From positions 39,760,804-39,824,803 of the forward strand of contig OZ034971.1 of NCBI GenBank assembly GCA_964030785.1: a DNA stretch of 64,000 nt, read 5' to 3'. The notes under the pieces were generated by a model that searched no databases, was not told the origin of the DNA, and saw nothing but the letters and a program-made list of their open reading frames with translations. Both the position numbers and the translations under genes were made by a program. Each line of letters starts with the position of its first letter. Positions within the stretch are counted from its first letter, which is position 1. This document shows, in pieces, positions 33,896 to 43,604 of the stretch. Source of the DNA: Siderastrea siderea. Lineage: Eukaryota; Cnidaria; Anthozoa; Scleractinia; Rhizangiidae.

Positions 33896-33967
33896 TAACA
33901 TAACAACATAACATAACATAACATAACATAACATAACATAACATAACATAACATAACATAACATAAA
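33896..33967. repeat. (TAACA)n microsatellite, unit B
   Basis: Counterpart of 3171-3243 with one interruption after the second unit. Followed by about 70 bp absent from unit A. Confidence 0.95.
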
Positions 33968-35110
33968 ATCACACTTTATCATACGCTTAGCTATATGGTT
34001 TAGTTTAAAACTGCACCAGCTACTTTACAGGTATGCCACGACAAAAACAAATACATAAAATGAGAGATAAAATATTGATCATACAAAAAGAGTCAGTTTA
34101 AAAATTTATATAGAAAACTATTTATAATTAAAAATAAAACCATCACAGAATGAAAACTATTTACAAGATGAGAGAGCAATTCATGGATACTACGCTGTCT
34201 AAAGTACTGGTTCATTTTCTAAAAGTTTTCTAAAAGTTTTAAAGTCAGATGATGCTCTAAGGACATCGGGTAAGCTATTCCAAAGCTTGGGTGCCTGATA
34301 ACGCCAGGACTTAAGTCCGAACCTAGTGGTAACCGTAACATGTCGAGGATAAAACGTCTCCAGCTTTGCTAAATGTGTGTAACACTAAGTGCCTCAAATA
34401 GTTTTCGAATCGTCAGGCTTAATATGGCGCCGGTTGGATCAGTGAAATATCGAATCAGATGACACTGACTTTGAGAGTAAGGAAGAATGGACAAGAATCA
34501 ACAACAAACTGAACCCACTCATGACACCGAGACCGAGATTAGAACCCAGGTCACATTGGTGCGAGGCCAGAGCTGTTACCACTGTACCATCCCCACCCCC
34601 CGCAGGACTTTACAAATGAATTCATCATCATTGTTGGCCAGCCAATAATACTGTACAATACTATGCAAAAACCTTTAATAAAACTACGATAAGGTTTAAA
34701 GTGGAGTCACTTATGGGGTCGTGTAAAAATAAATATTTTAAGTCTTAAAAATTGGAAGCTAATTAATAATCTGTTGTGCGTAATCTAAAACAACTAAATT
34801 AACATTGGTAAAGGATTGCTCGGAAGAAAAATGTTAATGTATGTCTAGTTTGGGTATGAAAGGTGAAAATAAAATTTACCTTTCTTATTCAATAACTGTT
34901 TAAAAACATCTTCAATTGCTTTTTAGTCGGTTTCGGAAAACGAGATGTCAGACATATCGATATACCTGTATCGTGTGTCAAAAAACAAATTCCAAAGATA
35001 TTTTCACTTTTTCTTTTTAGGAATTCAACAAACGGATACGTTCACTAATGTTTATGGTGTTTCTACGATGAAATGCTCAAGATGTCCTCGTTTAAGTTTC
35101 ACTTCACTCG
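33968..35110. other. Shared spacer (unit B)
   Basis: No gene. Contains the single TTAA (34419-34422) that marks the empty site of the unit-A foldback, and two stretches (about 34767-34857 and 35010-35120) missing from unit A. Confidence 0.55.
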
Positions 35111-35956
35111 GTTCATCAAACAGTTCGAATTAGTTGCTGAACTATCCCTACTTCTATGTCTCACAGCTCTTCTATCTGATAACGTGGCGTTTTTTTTGTG
35201 ATGATGGCGATGATGACGATGATGATGATGACGCGACTTCCGGTTCCTCTGACCATCACGGGAAGCACTTCTGTCACTATCAGTACTCCTACTGCGGCTG
35301 CGCTCTCGCAGTTCACTTTTACCAAGGGAGCTCCCCTGACGTTTCACCCCACCCTGCTTCTCAAGGGCTGCATGCTGTTCATTTTGTTCGCTGTCAGAGC
35401 TATCACTGTTAGTAGTCTGTTTATCGTCTTCGTGTTTATGCGGTGAACCCTCAGTTTTCAAATCTTTTCGTCGTACATCATATTCTTTGTTGGCCTCCCT
35501 TTCATGAGATCTGGATGTTCTATGGCCTTCTTAACACTCGTAATCACGAGTAACATTCCTTGAAGTCCGTTCATCTCCATTTGAATGTAACCATGCTTTT
35601 CTTACTGAGTCATCTTCTTCGTCAAGATAGCTGCGCTTTCTCTCTCGGTGTAAAATATTTTTACCTTCTTCTTGATCTTCGCTATCACTGCTACTGATAG
35701 TCCGTCGCCTTCTTTGTACGTTTCTTCTGTTTTTGTCAATATCATTATCACCTGGAAGCTTAACTTGTTCAAGGTTTGTTTCATTTGCTCTAAGCTTTTG
35801 GTTATCTTCACGGTCACTAAAGGAAGCATTTCTATTTTTTTCACTTTCTCTTTTAACAAAGCGCTGTTTAGTATTGGGTGGCGATTTATACTCGTTCTCC
35901 TCACTTCTGGTTCTTTTCTTTCTCCATTTTGTTTCTGAGCTGTTGTCATCATACTC
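35111..35956 (-). pseudogene. Ser/Arg-rich (RS-domain-like) coding remnant, unit B
   Basis: On the minus strand one frame is open from 35956 down to 35111 except for a single TAA at 35531-35533. It encodes TRSEENEYKSPPNTK, later RRRRTISSSDSEDQEEGK, RKRSYLDEEDD, then after the stop KTEGSPHKHEDDKQTTN, ERSRSRSTDSDRSASRD and a His-rich run (RHHHHRHHRHHHKK). Alternating Arg/Ser and acidic-Ser stretches are typical of nuclear splicing-related proteins. Neither a start nor exon boundaries are evident, so it may be a processed or exon remnant. The stop is shared with unit A, so the gene was dead (or the stop is bypassed) before duplication. Family not identified. Confidence 0.6.
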
Positions 35957-36685
35957 TCAAATTCAGGAATTGAGTCATCCAGTTGCCGTTTAAATATATT
36001 TTGTGACGATTCCTCGTCTCCCTTACCATTTTACTCTTAAGATTTTTAAATCTTCAGAGTAGAACTGTCAAAACCGTTAATGATCAATCATTGGACACGT
36101 GACGCAAACGTTCTACACTTGAAGTCAAAACTTAGTTTACCGCCGGCTAGTCTTAAACAGCTGCCAAGTTTATACCACGTTAAAGGATTATGTAACCTTG
36201 AAAGGGAGGCTTTTTTGAGTTGGGCACTAACAAAGTGTCATGCAGTATTCGTGGTAGTACGGTCTCTTGTATAAATATCAAGCAGTATCACCCTCTCTTT
36301 CCTCCCCACCTCCTACCATCCAACCCCACCCCACCCTGGTGTTATTTCCCACTTTGTCCCAGCGGCGGGTTTGAATTGACTCTGGTATGAACTACGAATA
36401 TGATTAGCATGTTTAAGAGACCATAAAGTGCCTTGAAAACATTCACATCATACTTTGATCCTGGTTAATGTTATGATCAATGAATTGTAGATTATTTTAA
36501 AACGCTAAAACGGTTAACTCAAATGTGCTGTTTTTTTAATGCAAATCGGCGAGATAAATTCCAGCGCATTTTCAACAACCTGTGATCAAACTTAGTTTAA
36601 GCAGCGCTCTTCATATATTTATCTTTCTGACAAGTAAAAGAAAATCAAAGGGCCGTAATGAAATACTGACCGATCGAAGTTTCCA
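35957..36685. other. Shared spacer (unit B)
   Basis: Collinear with 6564-7293; no gene supported. Confidence 0.5.
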
Positions 36686-36800
36686 GTTGAGCGGTAGACA
36701 TGGTAGCTGATGCGGCTGGAAGCGTTTAATTCGGGGATTCCCCTAATGCCCTCAGATGACGTAGAACAATAACAAGTGTTTCCGCTTTTCTAAGAAAGTC
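36686..36800. repeat. Dispersed repeat R1, first copy in unit B
   Basis: Counterpart of 7294-7406. The TAATAATG empty site of the 159-bp hAT MITE follows at 36821-36828. Confidence 0.75.
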
Positions 36801-36950
36801 TATTTTTATTACGTCCAACATAATAATGTAAAAAAATTAACGTAGAAGGGGCTGTCTCAGGATTATGCACTATTTTCCAACCAAAACCTGTCATGTTTTG
36901 GTTGTTGCTTAACTCTGTTTTGCGACTGTGGTTTTCAGTTTGGCTCTCTT

Positions 36951-37034
36951 AGAATAGAATAGAATAGAATAGAATAGAATAGAATAGAATAGAAGAGAAG
37001 AGAAGAGAAGAGAAGAGAAGAGAAGAGAATAGAA
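36951..37034. repeat. GAATA/GAAGA array, unit B
   Basis: Counterpart of 7724-7817, with more GAATA and fewer GAAGA units. Confidence 0.95.
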
Positions 37035-38218
37035 ACTTTATTAACGTGTCTAAAGTGTCTAGCAAGGGAAATCACCCTGCTGATAGGGGACACCTAACTA
37101 ACAGTTAAAGGTAACTATAAAATAACTAATCTCTAACATCATAAGAACTGAATTATTAAGTAATAACTAATGAGTCCGTGATTAGGTTTCTTAGAATTTT
37201 ATGAAACGAAGGGCTTGGCTTATCATGGCGCTTTTGCGTGGAATATTTCGAGTCACTTATTAATCTTAGACATTTTTCTAAGGTCAGTTGTGGTTTATTG
37301 GAATGGTAGAGTGGTAGCTCAATTCCGCTGCAGAAAAGTTTGTGGAATGAGTTATTGTTAATAGCTATACGAGCTCGTAAGTAGGATGGAAAATGGTTTC
37401 AGAAAAATGTTTCAACGCGGGCCTATCGTATTTCCCGACAGGATAGATAGGATTCAAGGGGCCAATTGATTTTGGATTTGGTTTGAAACTGATTACTGAT
37501 GGGTTGATTGGTTGGTTGGTACATGACGTTGTTGTCACCATACGCTTCTATTGCCGCCCTAACCCTGACCGCAGACAGCATACCTCCCCAACACAGTGGG
37601 AACAGTAATGAAAAGAAGGGGTCACGTCTTGCTTGGGGTGGAGCTTGGTGCTATTAAATAACCCTGAAATAGGGAGACTATGTCCTCCTTGCCCCCCTTT
37701 CCCCTTCCTCCATCTCCCTGATTTACTGATCTCATGTAAAAAGTAATACAGAAACAAATCAACTCCACACTTCTGTTGAACCAATGTTCTGTTGTCAAAA
37801 AATATTTTAGCAAGTGGCCAGTCGACGATCGACTGCCGGCCGGTAATTTGTATTTCAATTTTGATTTTTTCCTTTTTTTTTCTTTTTTTTTTCGGGGTGG
37901 GTTGGGGAGGTCAGTATTGGTTGCATGGACCGGTCTGTGAGGTGTTTCGTGGACCCCGCCCCTAGAGTGGTCTATAGAGCGGGGTCAGCGTTTTCTGGTC
38001 ACCTTTACTGACGCGAAGATCGGGTCAGATGGTTGCAAACAACAAGAACGACAAAAGGATAACACAGTTTTTTTGACCGGAATAATCTGTTTTTGTCCAA
38101 CGGAATAATTTTTTTTCGCGACTAGAATAATGGAATAACGGAAATTGTAGAACAGTGTTAAACAATAAAAATACAAATAACGGGAAATTCACACTTTTAT
38201 TCATTTTATTGTATGGTA
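37035..38218. other. Shared spacer (unit B)
   Basis: Collinear with 7818-8990. No gene supported; includes a pyrimidine-rich stretch near 37865-37892 that is longer than in unit A. Confidence 0.5.
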
Positions 38219-38961
38219 TTTAACAATTATCCTGCGAAATCGCGCGGAATATCACCTGATACTTAGCCGACGAGGCCGTAGGCCGAGTTGGCTAAATCAG
38301 GGGATATTCCGCAAGATTGAGCAGGATAATTGTTTTATTATTCAACAAATTCCCATCGCCTACCATTCTCAGAACGAGAAAAACTACGGCTCTATGTTAA
38401 AAACGCTAAAAGCTAGCAACACATAAGCTTAACAAAAATCAAAACAGAACTTCAAGAAATCGAAGTTACTACCGTTCACTTAAAAAGACGTATTTACAAA
38501 CTCATGTTTGAAAATGACAAGACAAAGGAAAAAAATATTGCTACCTTACCGACAATAAGTCCTCTTCCTGTGAATTAAAATCTTTTCAACTTTAGTCTTT
38601 ACAACTTTCCGTGAGCAAGTGTGCTGCTTCGTTCGCAATAGCATTTTCTTGGTTGAGTTCTCACTATGAAAATTCCAAGTCAACCTCTGGATATCTTTGT
38701 GAGCTGAAGCAAATACTTGTTGACTTTTTGAGAGCATTTAATCGTGGAAAGTTTCTTCCAGAGAGTTAAAATTTACGGAGAACACTGCTGAAACTGTCTC
38801 GCTTTTCAAAATGGCCGCCAAACAAACAATGAAAGAAAATCTGCAGTGCACTTCCAAATATGGTCATTTACGTATATCGCAGGATATCTGTCATGTAGGA
38901 TGACAGATATCGAGGGCTTCCTTACCATATATGGGCATAGTGACAATTTGTTGAATAATAA
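38219..38961. mobile_element. 0.74-kb hairpin-headed repeat, copy 1
   Basis: Absent from unit A. The first about 120 bp fold into an imperfect palindrome: AACAATTATCCTGC pairs with GCAGGATAATTGTT, GCGGAATATC with GATATTCCGC, and TTAGCC(G) with (T)GGCTAA. Right after it, TTATTATTCAACAAATT is inverted at the far end as AATTTGTTGAATAATAA. A second copy with the same architecture is at 49779-50511. The target duplication is uncertain (TA or similar). No coding capacity is convincing. Confidence 0.8.
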
Positions 38962-39523
38962 ATAGGGATATTTAGCTCGGTGTTGGAAAGTTACAAAGAA
39001 ATACCAATTATGGAAATATTTTATTGTCATCGGATTCAACTTGTATTTTTGGTTTGGGTTATATTTAAGGTTTTTATTTCAAGTGCGCATAACCATGTAG
39101 CGATTGTCTGGTGTTCAGTGGTTTACGCGGAAACACCTACGCCACTGAGCACCCGCTTACACCTGTTTTCTGTGCCACCTTTACATTTGTTCATTGCTAA
39201 ATCGACTTTCTTTTTACCTAGATCACCTCTAAAATTCTTTCCCTTCAGTGAGTTTTTACGCCTCCGAAAACGGCTCTCCCCTCTACCTAATTAGCTATGC
39301 ACAGTCATGTAAATATGTATATTCCGCCGAGATTAGGTCATTAATCACCTTCAGCACGTGCAGAGCAATGTGTTGCAATAGGACTTGTTGCTCATTGGTC
39401 GCTGGGTAATATAAAGGGAAAAGGACGCTCATAACTCGTGGTTAGTTAATTCAAACCGACGAAGAGGGAACTTTAGTTGGCGTCGTCTTTGTTTCCATCA
39501 ACCCCGGCTCGAACTGTAGATTC

Positions 39524-39664
39524 ATGGAAGAACAAGCTCCTATTGCAGCTCCTGCAGCGGTTCTTGCAGTGCTACAAGGTGTAGAAGATGAACTAGCACC
39601 GAATCCACCGGCACCGAATGCACCGGCACCGAACGCTCCAGCGGCAGATGGACAAGTCGCTGAG
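39524..39664 (+). CDS. DIRS leader exon (47 codons, Pro/Ala-rich)
   Basis: ATG at 39524 opens MEEQAPIAAPAAVLAVLQG and continues with repeated APNAPAP-like units. At GAG|GTATTT (39664/39665) a plausible splice donor ends the exon in phase 0; beyond it the frame runs only to 39751. Acceptors in the same phase lie before gag (40344), before RT (41265) and before the recombinase (43605). The leader could therefore supply the start codon that the RT and recombinase frames lack. Splicing is inference from sequence signals. An unspliced 75-residue product is the alternative. Confidence 0.5.
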
Positions 39665-40033
39665 GTATTTATTTCTTGTTTGCTTAAACTTTTGTTGCTA
39701 GTTCGCGAAGCTTATACTAGGGGTTTGGTCGCCTGGTCGGGTTTTCTGTAGTAATGTCGTTTTCCCTTGTTTTGCGTTCCTTGGTATTGCGGTGAATTTA
39801 ATTCTAGTTACGGGTTCCCAAGTTTGTTTTATATTATTGCCTCGTTGGTCTTTCTATAGTTTTATCCCTTCATTTTGTTTTGCTTTGCTGGTTTCTAAAT
39901 TTTTTTTATTACTGTGTTTATGTTACAACGGGTAGTTTATACCGTATGGCTTCGCTGGATAGAACATCGGGTTTAATATTTGCTGTAGTCGCGTCTGTGA
40001 AAGCACTGAATTGTTATTGTCTGTTACGAAACT

Positions 40034-40288
40034 TGCCGTGATCGAGGCTGCTTGAGGAAATGATAAAACTGGCCCGTGATCGTGGCAGTATAAAATGATA
40101 ACGCAGGCCCGTGATCGTGGCTGCTTGAGAAAATGATAAAACTGGCCGTGATCGTGGCAGTATGGAAAAATGATAACGCAGGCCCGTGATCGTGGCTGCT
40201 TGAGAAATCATGTAATGGGCCCGTGATCGAGGCAGCATGAGAGAATGATAACGTAGGCCCGTTGTCGAGGCGGCTTGAGAGAGTGAAT
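40034..40288. repeat. Seven-unit 36-38 bp tandem array in the DIRS leader intron
   Basis: Units begin CCCGTGATCG(T/A)GG and end ATGATAA(A/C)... followed by GG. Units 1 and 3 share GGCTGCTTGAG...AAAACTGG while 2 and 4 share GGCAGTAT...AACGCAGG, so the array looks built from a two-unit dimer. The core CCGTGATCGTGG also occurs inside the gag coding sequence near 40713. The array ends about 55 bp before the first splice acceptor. Confidence 0.9.
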
Positions 40289-40343
40289 CGATATAATATG
40301 GGTTTATTGAGTCAGTTAAGCTAACTTTCTGTGTTGGCTTTAG

Positions 40344-40868
40344 ATCCCCAATATGGAGGATTTCGCGAGGAGAATTCAGAAGCTAGAACAATCGCAGCAA
40401 GCGACTGTTGATGGTATCATCGAAAAGATTATGCAGTTGGTGAAGTCAAAGGCTGTACCATTTAATAAGGACCAGGTGTTCGAGCAGATTTTAAACCTGA
40501 AGGTTGTGGCTCTGGAAACCAAGCACCCTAAAGCCAACTACTACTCTACAGTGTTCCAAGCTTTACGTGAGAAGATGGGTGGTTCAGATGAGCAATTTAA
40601 AAGATATGTTTTGGCTCTTCTTGGAGACAAAGACCAAGAGAAGGTGCTTGATGCTATGACAAAGGTCGACAAGGCCCTGAGGGTCCCATCCTTTTCGGCT
40701 ACACCCACGTTCCGAGGCCGTGATCGTGGTAGATCTCTAGGCGGTCTTCAGTGCTTCTATTGTAAGGGTTATGGTCATTACCAGAGAAATTGTCAAATGC
40801 GCTGGAGAGATGAGGGAAAGCCACCACCAGCAAAGAGAGGGAGATGGTTCAGGGGGTCGCCAGTGTGA
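40344..40868 (+). CDS. DIRS gag-like protein
   Basis: Open from the acceptor AG|ATCCCC (40343/40344), with its own ATG at 40353, to TGA at 40866-40868; 171 residues from that ATG, about 221 if the leader exon is spliced on. The N-terminus is a helical Gln/Lys-rich segment (RRIQKLEQSQQATVDG). Near the C-terminus lies one zinc knuckle, CFYCKGYGHYQRNC (C-x2-C-x4-H-x4-C), followed by a basic tail KRGRWFRG. The Arg/Gly stretch RGRDRGRSLGG before the knuckle is encoded by sequence resembling the upstream tandem array. Gag-like proteins bind element RNA; its role here is by analogy. Confidence 0.8.
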   Translation: MPNMEDFARRIQKLEQSQQATVDGIIEKIMQLVKSKAVPFNKDQVFEQILNLKVVALETKHPKANYYSTVFQALREKMGGSDEQFKRYVLALLGDKDQEKVLDAMTKVDKALRVPSFSATPTFRGRDRGRSLGGLQCFYCKGYGHYQRNCQMRWRDEGKPPPAKRGRWFRGSPV

Positions 40869-41264
40869 TCGGACAGATTAAATCTGTGGTTTTAAGTTCA
40901 GTTGAACCATTTGCGTGTAATAAGAATAAAAATAAATGAATTACAAACAGTATAAAATTGATCCGTGTGTACAAAGTTGATTTTCCTTTGTTACTGTTAT
41001 TTGGTATTTTTAGGGCATTTCTTAGTCTTTTATTTCATGGCATATGGGTACCACAACAAAATTTTAGTTTTATCTTCGATGAGGGTGAGCAACTCCCATG
41101 GGCTAGCCTTATTGCTGGGCAGTCTGTGGACGTTCCTTTCGGGGCGTGGGAAGTTACTCTCTCCTGATCGGGGACCTCATCTTTAGTGGTTAGATTCTCT
41201 TGGGAGGGATAATTTCGTTTGGGTTTTCAGTTTCCCATAAGTATTTTTCCCAATTATTTCGCAG

Positions 41265-42530
41265 ATCCGCCAGGTGAAGCGGAGAAGGATCTGCGAGGGC
41301 TTTGAAATTCCTGCCTGGGAAAAGATAGATGAGGAATTTGATCATAAATTATCCTGTTGTCAGCCTCCCAATGAGAACTTATTTTCGACTACTATAGATG
41401 GGGTCCTCGTTCGGGAGGGAGTTACAGAGATTCCCACTATAAAGGACGTTCTAGTTTCCGAAGAGGTGCCTGATTTATCTCTGTTGCGATTTCGTGACCC
41501 CGATCATTTTGTGGTTGGCGGCGTTCACAAAGACCCGTCCGCCTGGCAGAAGATTTTGATTAACCATCCGAAGGGTGACCAAATACTTAATTGGATCTCG
41601 AGCAAAGTAGACGTGCATGATTTTGTGAATCACTATTCGGGTACTTTTAAGGGTGAATCATACGACTCTGATTTTCCTCCGCCTAAATATTTCCGGAATC
41701 ATGCATTGTGTAAGAAGTTTTCTACCTTCATTTCGGATGCGATTCTCAAACGTGTGGCGATGGGTTCCGTCAGGGTTTGGGGAAAAGTTGATCTGGACGA
41801 ACCACCGTACCTAGTTCTTCCGCTCACGGTAGAGCCATCCAAGCCGAGATTATGTTTGGACGCCAGGTTCCTCAATCTGTGGATGAAGGATTGTCCTTTT
41901 TCACTTGATAAATTAGTGGATGTGAAGCGCTATATCTACAAAGATTCGTATTTTACGAAATGTGATGATAAGTCAGGATACGATCACGTCCACTTGCAGG
42001 AGTCCTCACAGGTGTTGTTCGGTTTTGAATGGGGTGGATGGTGGTTTGTCTCCACAACTTTGCCATTTGGATGGAAAGAGTCTCCATATATTTACCATAC
42101 TATGGGATTGGCTGCATCCAGCTATTTAAGGTCATGTGGAGTTCCTTGTTCATTGTACATTGATGATCGACTTAACGGTGAGGTTTTTGCTCCAACTGGC
42201 CCTTGGTCTTTATCTCCTTCAGCTCGCACGGAAAAGTTCAGGCTGGAGGCAGCGAAAGTAGCCATATTCATTGTTGCATCATTGTTAATTCAATTAGGGT
42301 ACACAATTGGCATTCAGAAGTCCGTCTTGTATCCGGCTAAGCGTATAGAGTATCTCGGTCATGTGGTGGACTCTTCAAAGCAAGCTTTCGAACTTCCCCG
42401 GAGTAAAGTCGTTGCGTTCGCTACCTTAAGAGAAGAAATCCTGGCTTGCAAAAAAAACGGTGAATGTCCGCACTCTTCAACGATTCCAGGGGAAATGTGT
42501 TTCATTTTCCTTAGCAGTACCTGGGGCTAA
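41265..42530 (+). CDS. DIRS reverse transcriptase
   Basis: Open from a good acceptor (ATTTCGCAG|ATC at 41264/41265). An in-frame TAA lies just upstream (41238-41240), and no ATG is found until about residue 163 counted from the GTG at 41274, so a spliced leader or non-ATG start is needed. Counting from 41274, motif A is KCDDKSGYDHV (Asp pair 231-232), the substrate-binding motif is LPFGWKESPYIYH, and the catalytic box is SLYIDDRLNG (295-298), followed by QKSVLYPAKRIEYLGHVVD. The frame ends at 42530, 70 bases into the RNase H frame; the switch lies at a run of eight A (42450-42457). Confidence 0.9.
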   Translation: MRQVKRRRICEGFEIPAWEKIDEEFDHKLSCCQPPNENLFSTTIDGVLVREGVTEIPTIKDVLVSEEVPDLSLLRFRDPDHFVVGGVHKDPSAWQKILINHPKGDQILNWISSKVDVHDFVNHYSGTFKGESYDSDFPPPKYFRNHALCKKFSTFISDAILKRVAMGSVRVWGKVDLDEPPYLVLPLTVEPSKPRLCLDARFLNLWMKDCPFSLDKLVDVKRYIYKDSYFTKCDDKSGYDHVHLQESSQVLFGFEWGGWWFVSTTLPFGWKESPYIYHTMGLAASSYLRSCGVPCSLYIDDRLNGEVFAPTGPWSLSPSARTEKFRLEAAKVAIFIVASLLIQLGYTIGIQKSVLYPAKRIEYLGHVVDSSKQAFELPRSKVVAFATLREEILACKKNGECPHSSTIPGEMCFIFLSSTWG

Positions 42531-43536
42531 GTTGTTTCTAAGAAATATAAGTTCAGCTATTGCTTCATCTCCTGGAAATGGACAAGTTAAGATGACTGAT
42601 TCTCTTCGGGAGGAAATTTGCCATTGGCGTTTTCTCGACTCCTGGAAAGGCCACGTTCCTTGGCGTGAAGAGAGGCATGTTCGTTTATCGTTATCCACGG
42701 ATGCTTCGGGATACGGTTGGGGATGCGTCATGCATTCAACGTCAGGTGAACAATCCTTTAGGGATTATTGGAATCCACAGCAGATTGAATTAAACATCTC
42801 TACCAAGGAAATGCTTGCTATCTCGAACGCAATAAAAGCCACTCCGGAGCATGTGCGGGACTGTCGGGTAGATGTACAGGTTGACAGTCAAGTAGCAATT
42901 GACACGTATAATGGCCAAGGAAGTAAAAACTCTCCTCAATTGACGGCAGCCACAAAGGAACTCTATTTCACTGTTGTTAACCGAAATCTGCAGTTAGAAC
43001 TGTCTCATATCGCGTCAGATCGAAATGAGGCCGATGGCCCGTCGAGATGCCTTTCTGCGTTGGATTCAACACTTTCTCCAAGAGTGTGGGAGTTAATTGA
43101 ACATACCTTTGGTGGTCTCTGTGGTCATACATTCAATTTGATGGCGTTGGATTCTAACGCACAGTTATCCAAAGGAGGAACCCCTTTGCCGCATTTCACC
43201 CCGTGTCCTAGTCCTCAGTCTAAGGGTGTGAACTTCTTCGCTCAGGACATTAATCATGTCGGACCTGCTATGGCCAACCCGTACATTTTCCCACCATTTG
43301 GGTTGGTTCCTGCCGTACTAAGGTTCCTTACTCAATTTCGAATTCCATTCACAATTGTGGTTCCTGAACTTTACCCGCGACCATTCTGGTGGCCAATTTT
43401 GACAGGTCTTTCTCGGAAAGCAATTTGTCTAGGTTCAGAGGGTGATTGGGATGTCCTTAGATACCCGTCCAGGTCCGGGTACAAACCACGGGTTTGTCCT
43501 TTCAAGCTTTGGGCTTTTAGAGTTTCGAAATTCTAA
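42460..43536 (+). CDS. DIRS RNase H and possible methyltransferase-like region
   Basis: The frame is +1 relative to RT and continues its thumb (TLQRFQGKCVSFSLAVPGAK), so RT and RNase H are normally one protein and this frame's GTG start is not real. RNase H residues: TDASGYGWG (Asp 81), STKEMLAI (Glu 117), VQVDSQVAI (Asp 142) and SDRNEADGPSR. After residue 230 comes NPYIFPPFGLVPAVLRFL and VVPELYPRPFWWPIL. In position this corresponds to the Dam-like methyltransferase domain known in DIRS elements; that assignment is tentative. The frame ends 89 bases before the recombinase frame. Confidence 0.85.
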   Translation: MNVRTLQRFQGKCVSFSLAVPGAKLFLRNISSAIASSPGNGQVKMTDSLREEICHWRFLDSWKGHVPWREERHVRLSLSTDASGYGWGCVMHSTSGEQSFRDYWNPQQIELNISTKEMLAISNAIKATPEHVRDCRVDVQVDSQVAIDTYNGQGSKNSPQLTAATKELYFTVVNRNLQLELSHIASDRNEADGPSRCLSALDSTLSPRVWELIEHTFGGLCGHTFNLMALDSNAQLSKGGTPLPHFTPCPSPQSKGVNFFAQDINHVGPAMANPYIFPPFGLVPAVLRFLTQFRIPFTIVVPELYPRPFWWPILTGLSRKAICLGSEGDWDVLRYPSRSGYKPRVCPFKLWAFRVSKF

Positions 43537-43604
43537 CCAACTAAAGTATGGTTCAAATCAACGAAGTTGTCCATATAGTCTTTGTTCGTTTTCTTTGACT
43601 TCAG

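Noticed and set aside
40034..40288. CRISPR-like array
   Set aside because: Whole units are repeated with no unique spacers between constant repeats, and the context is a eukaryotic retrotransposon.
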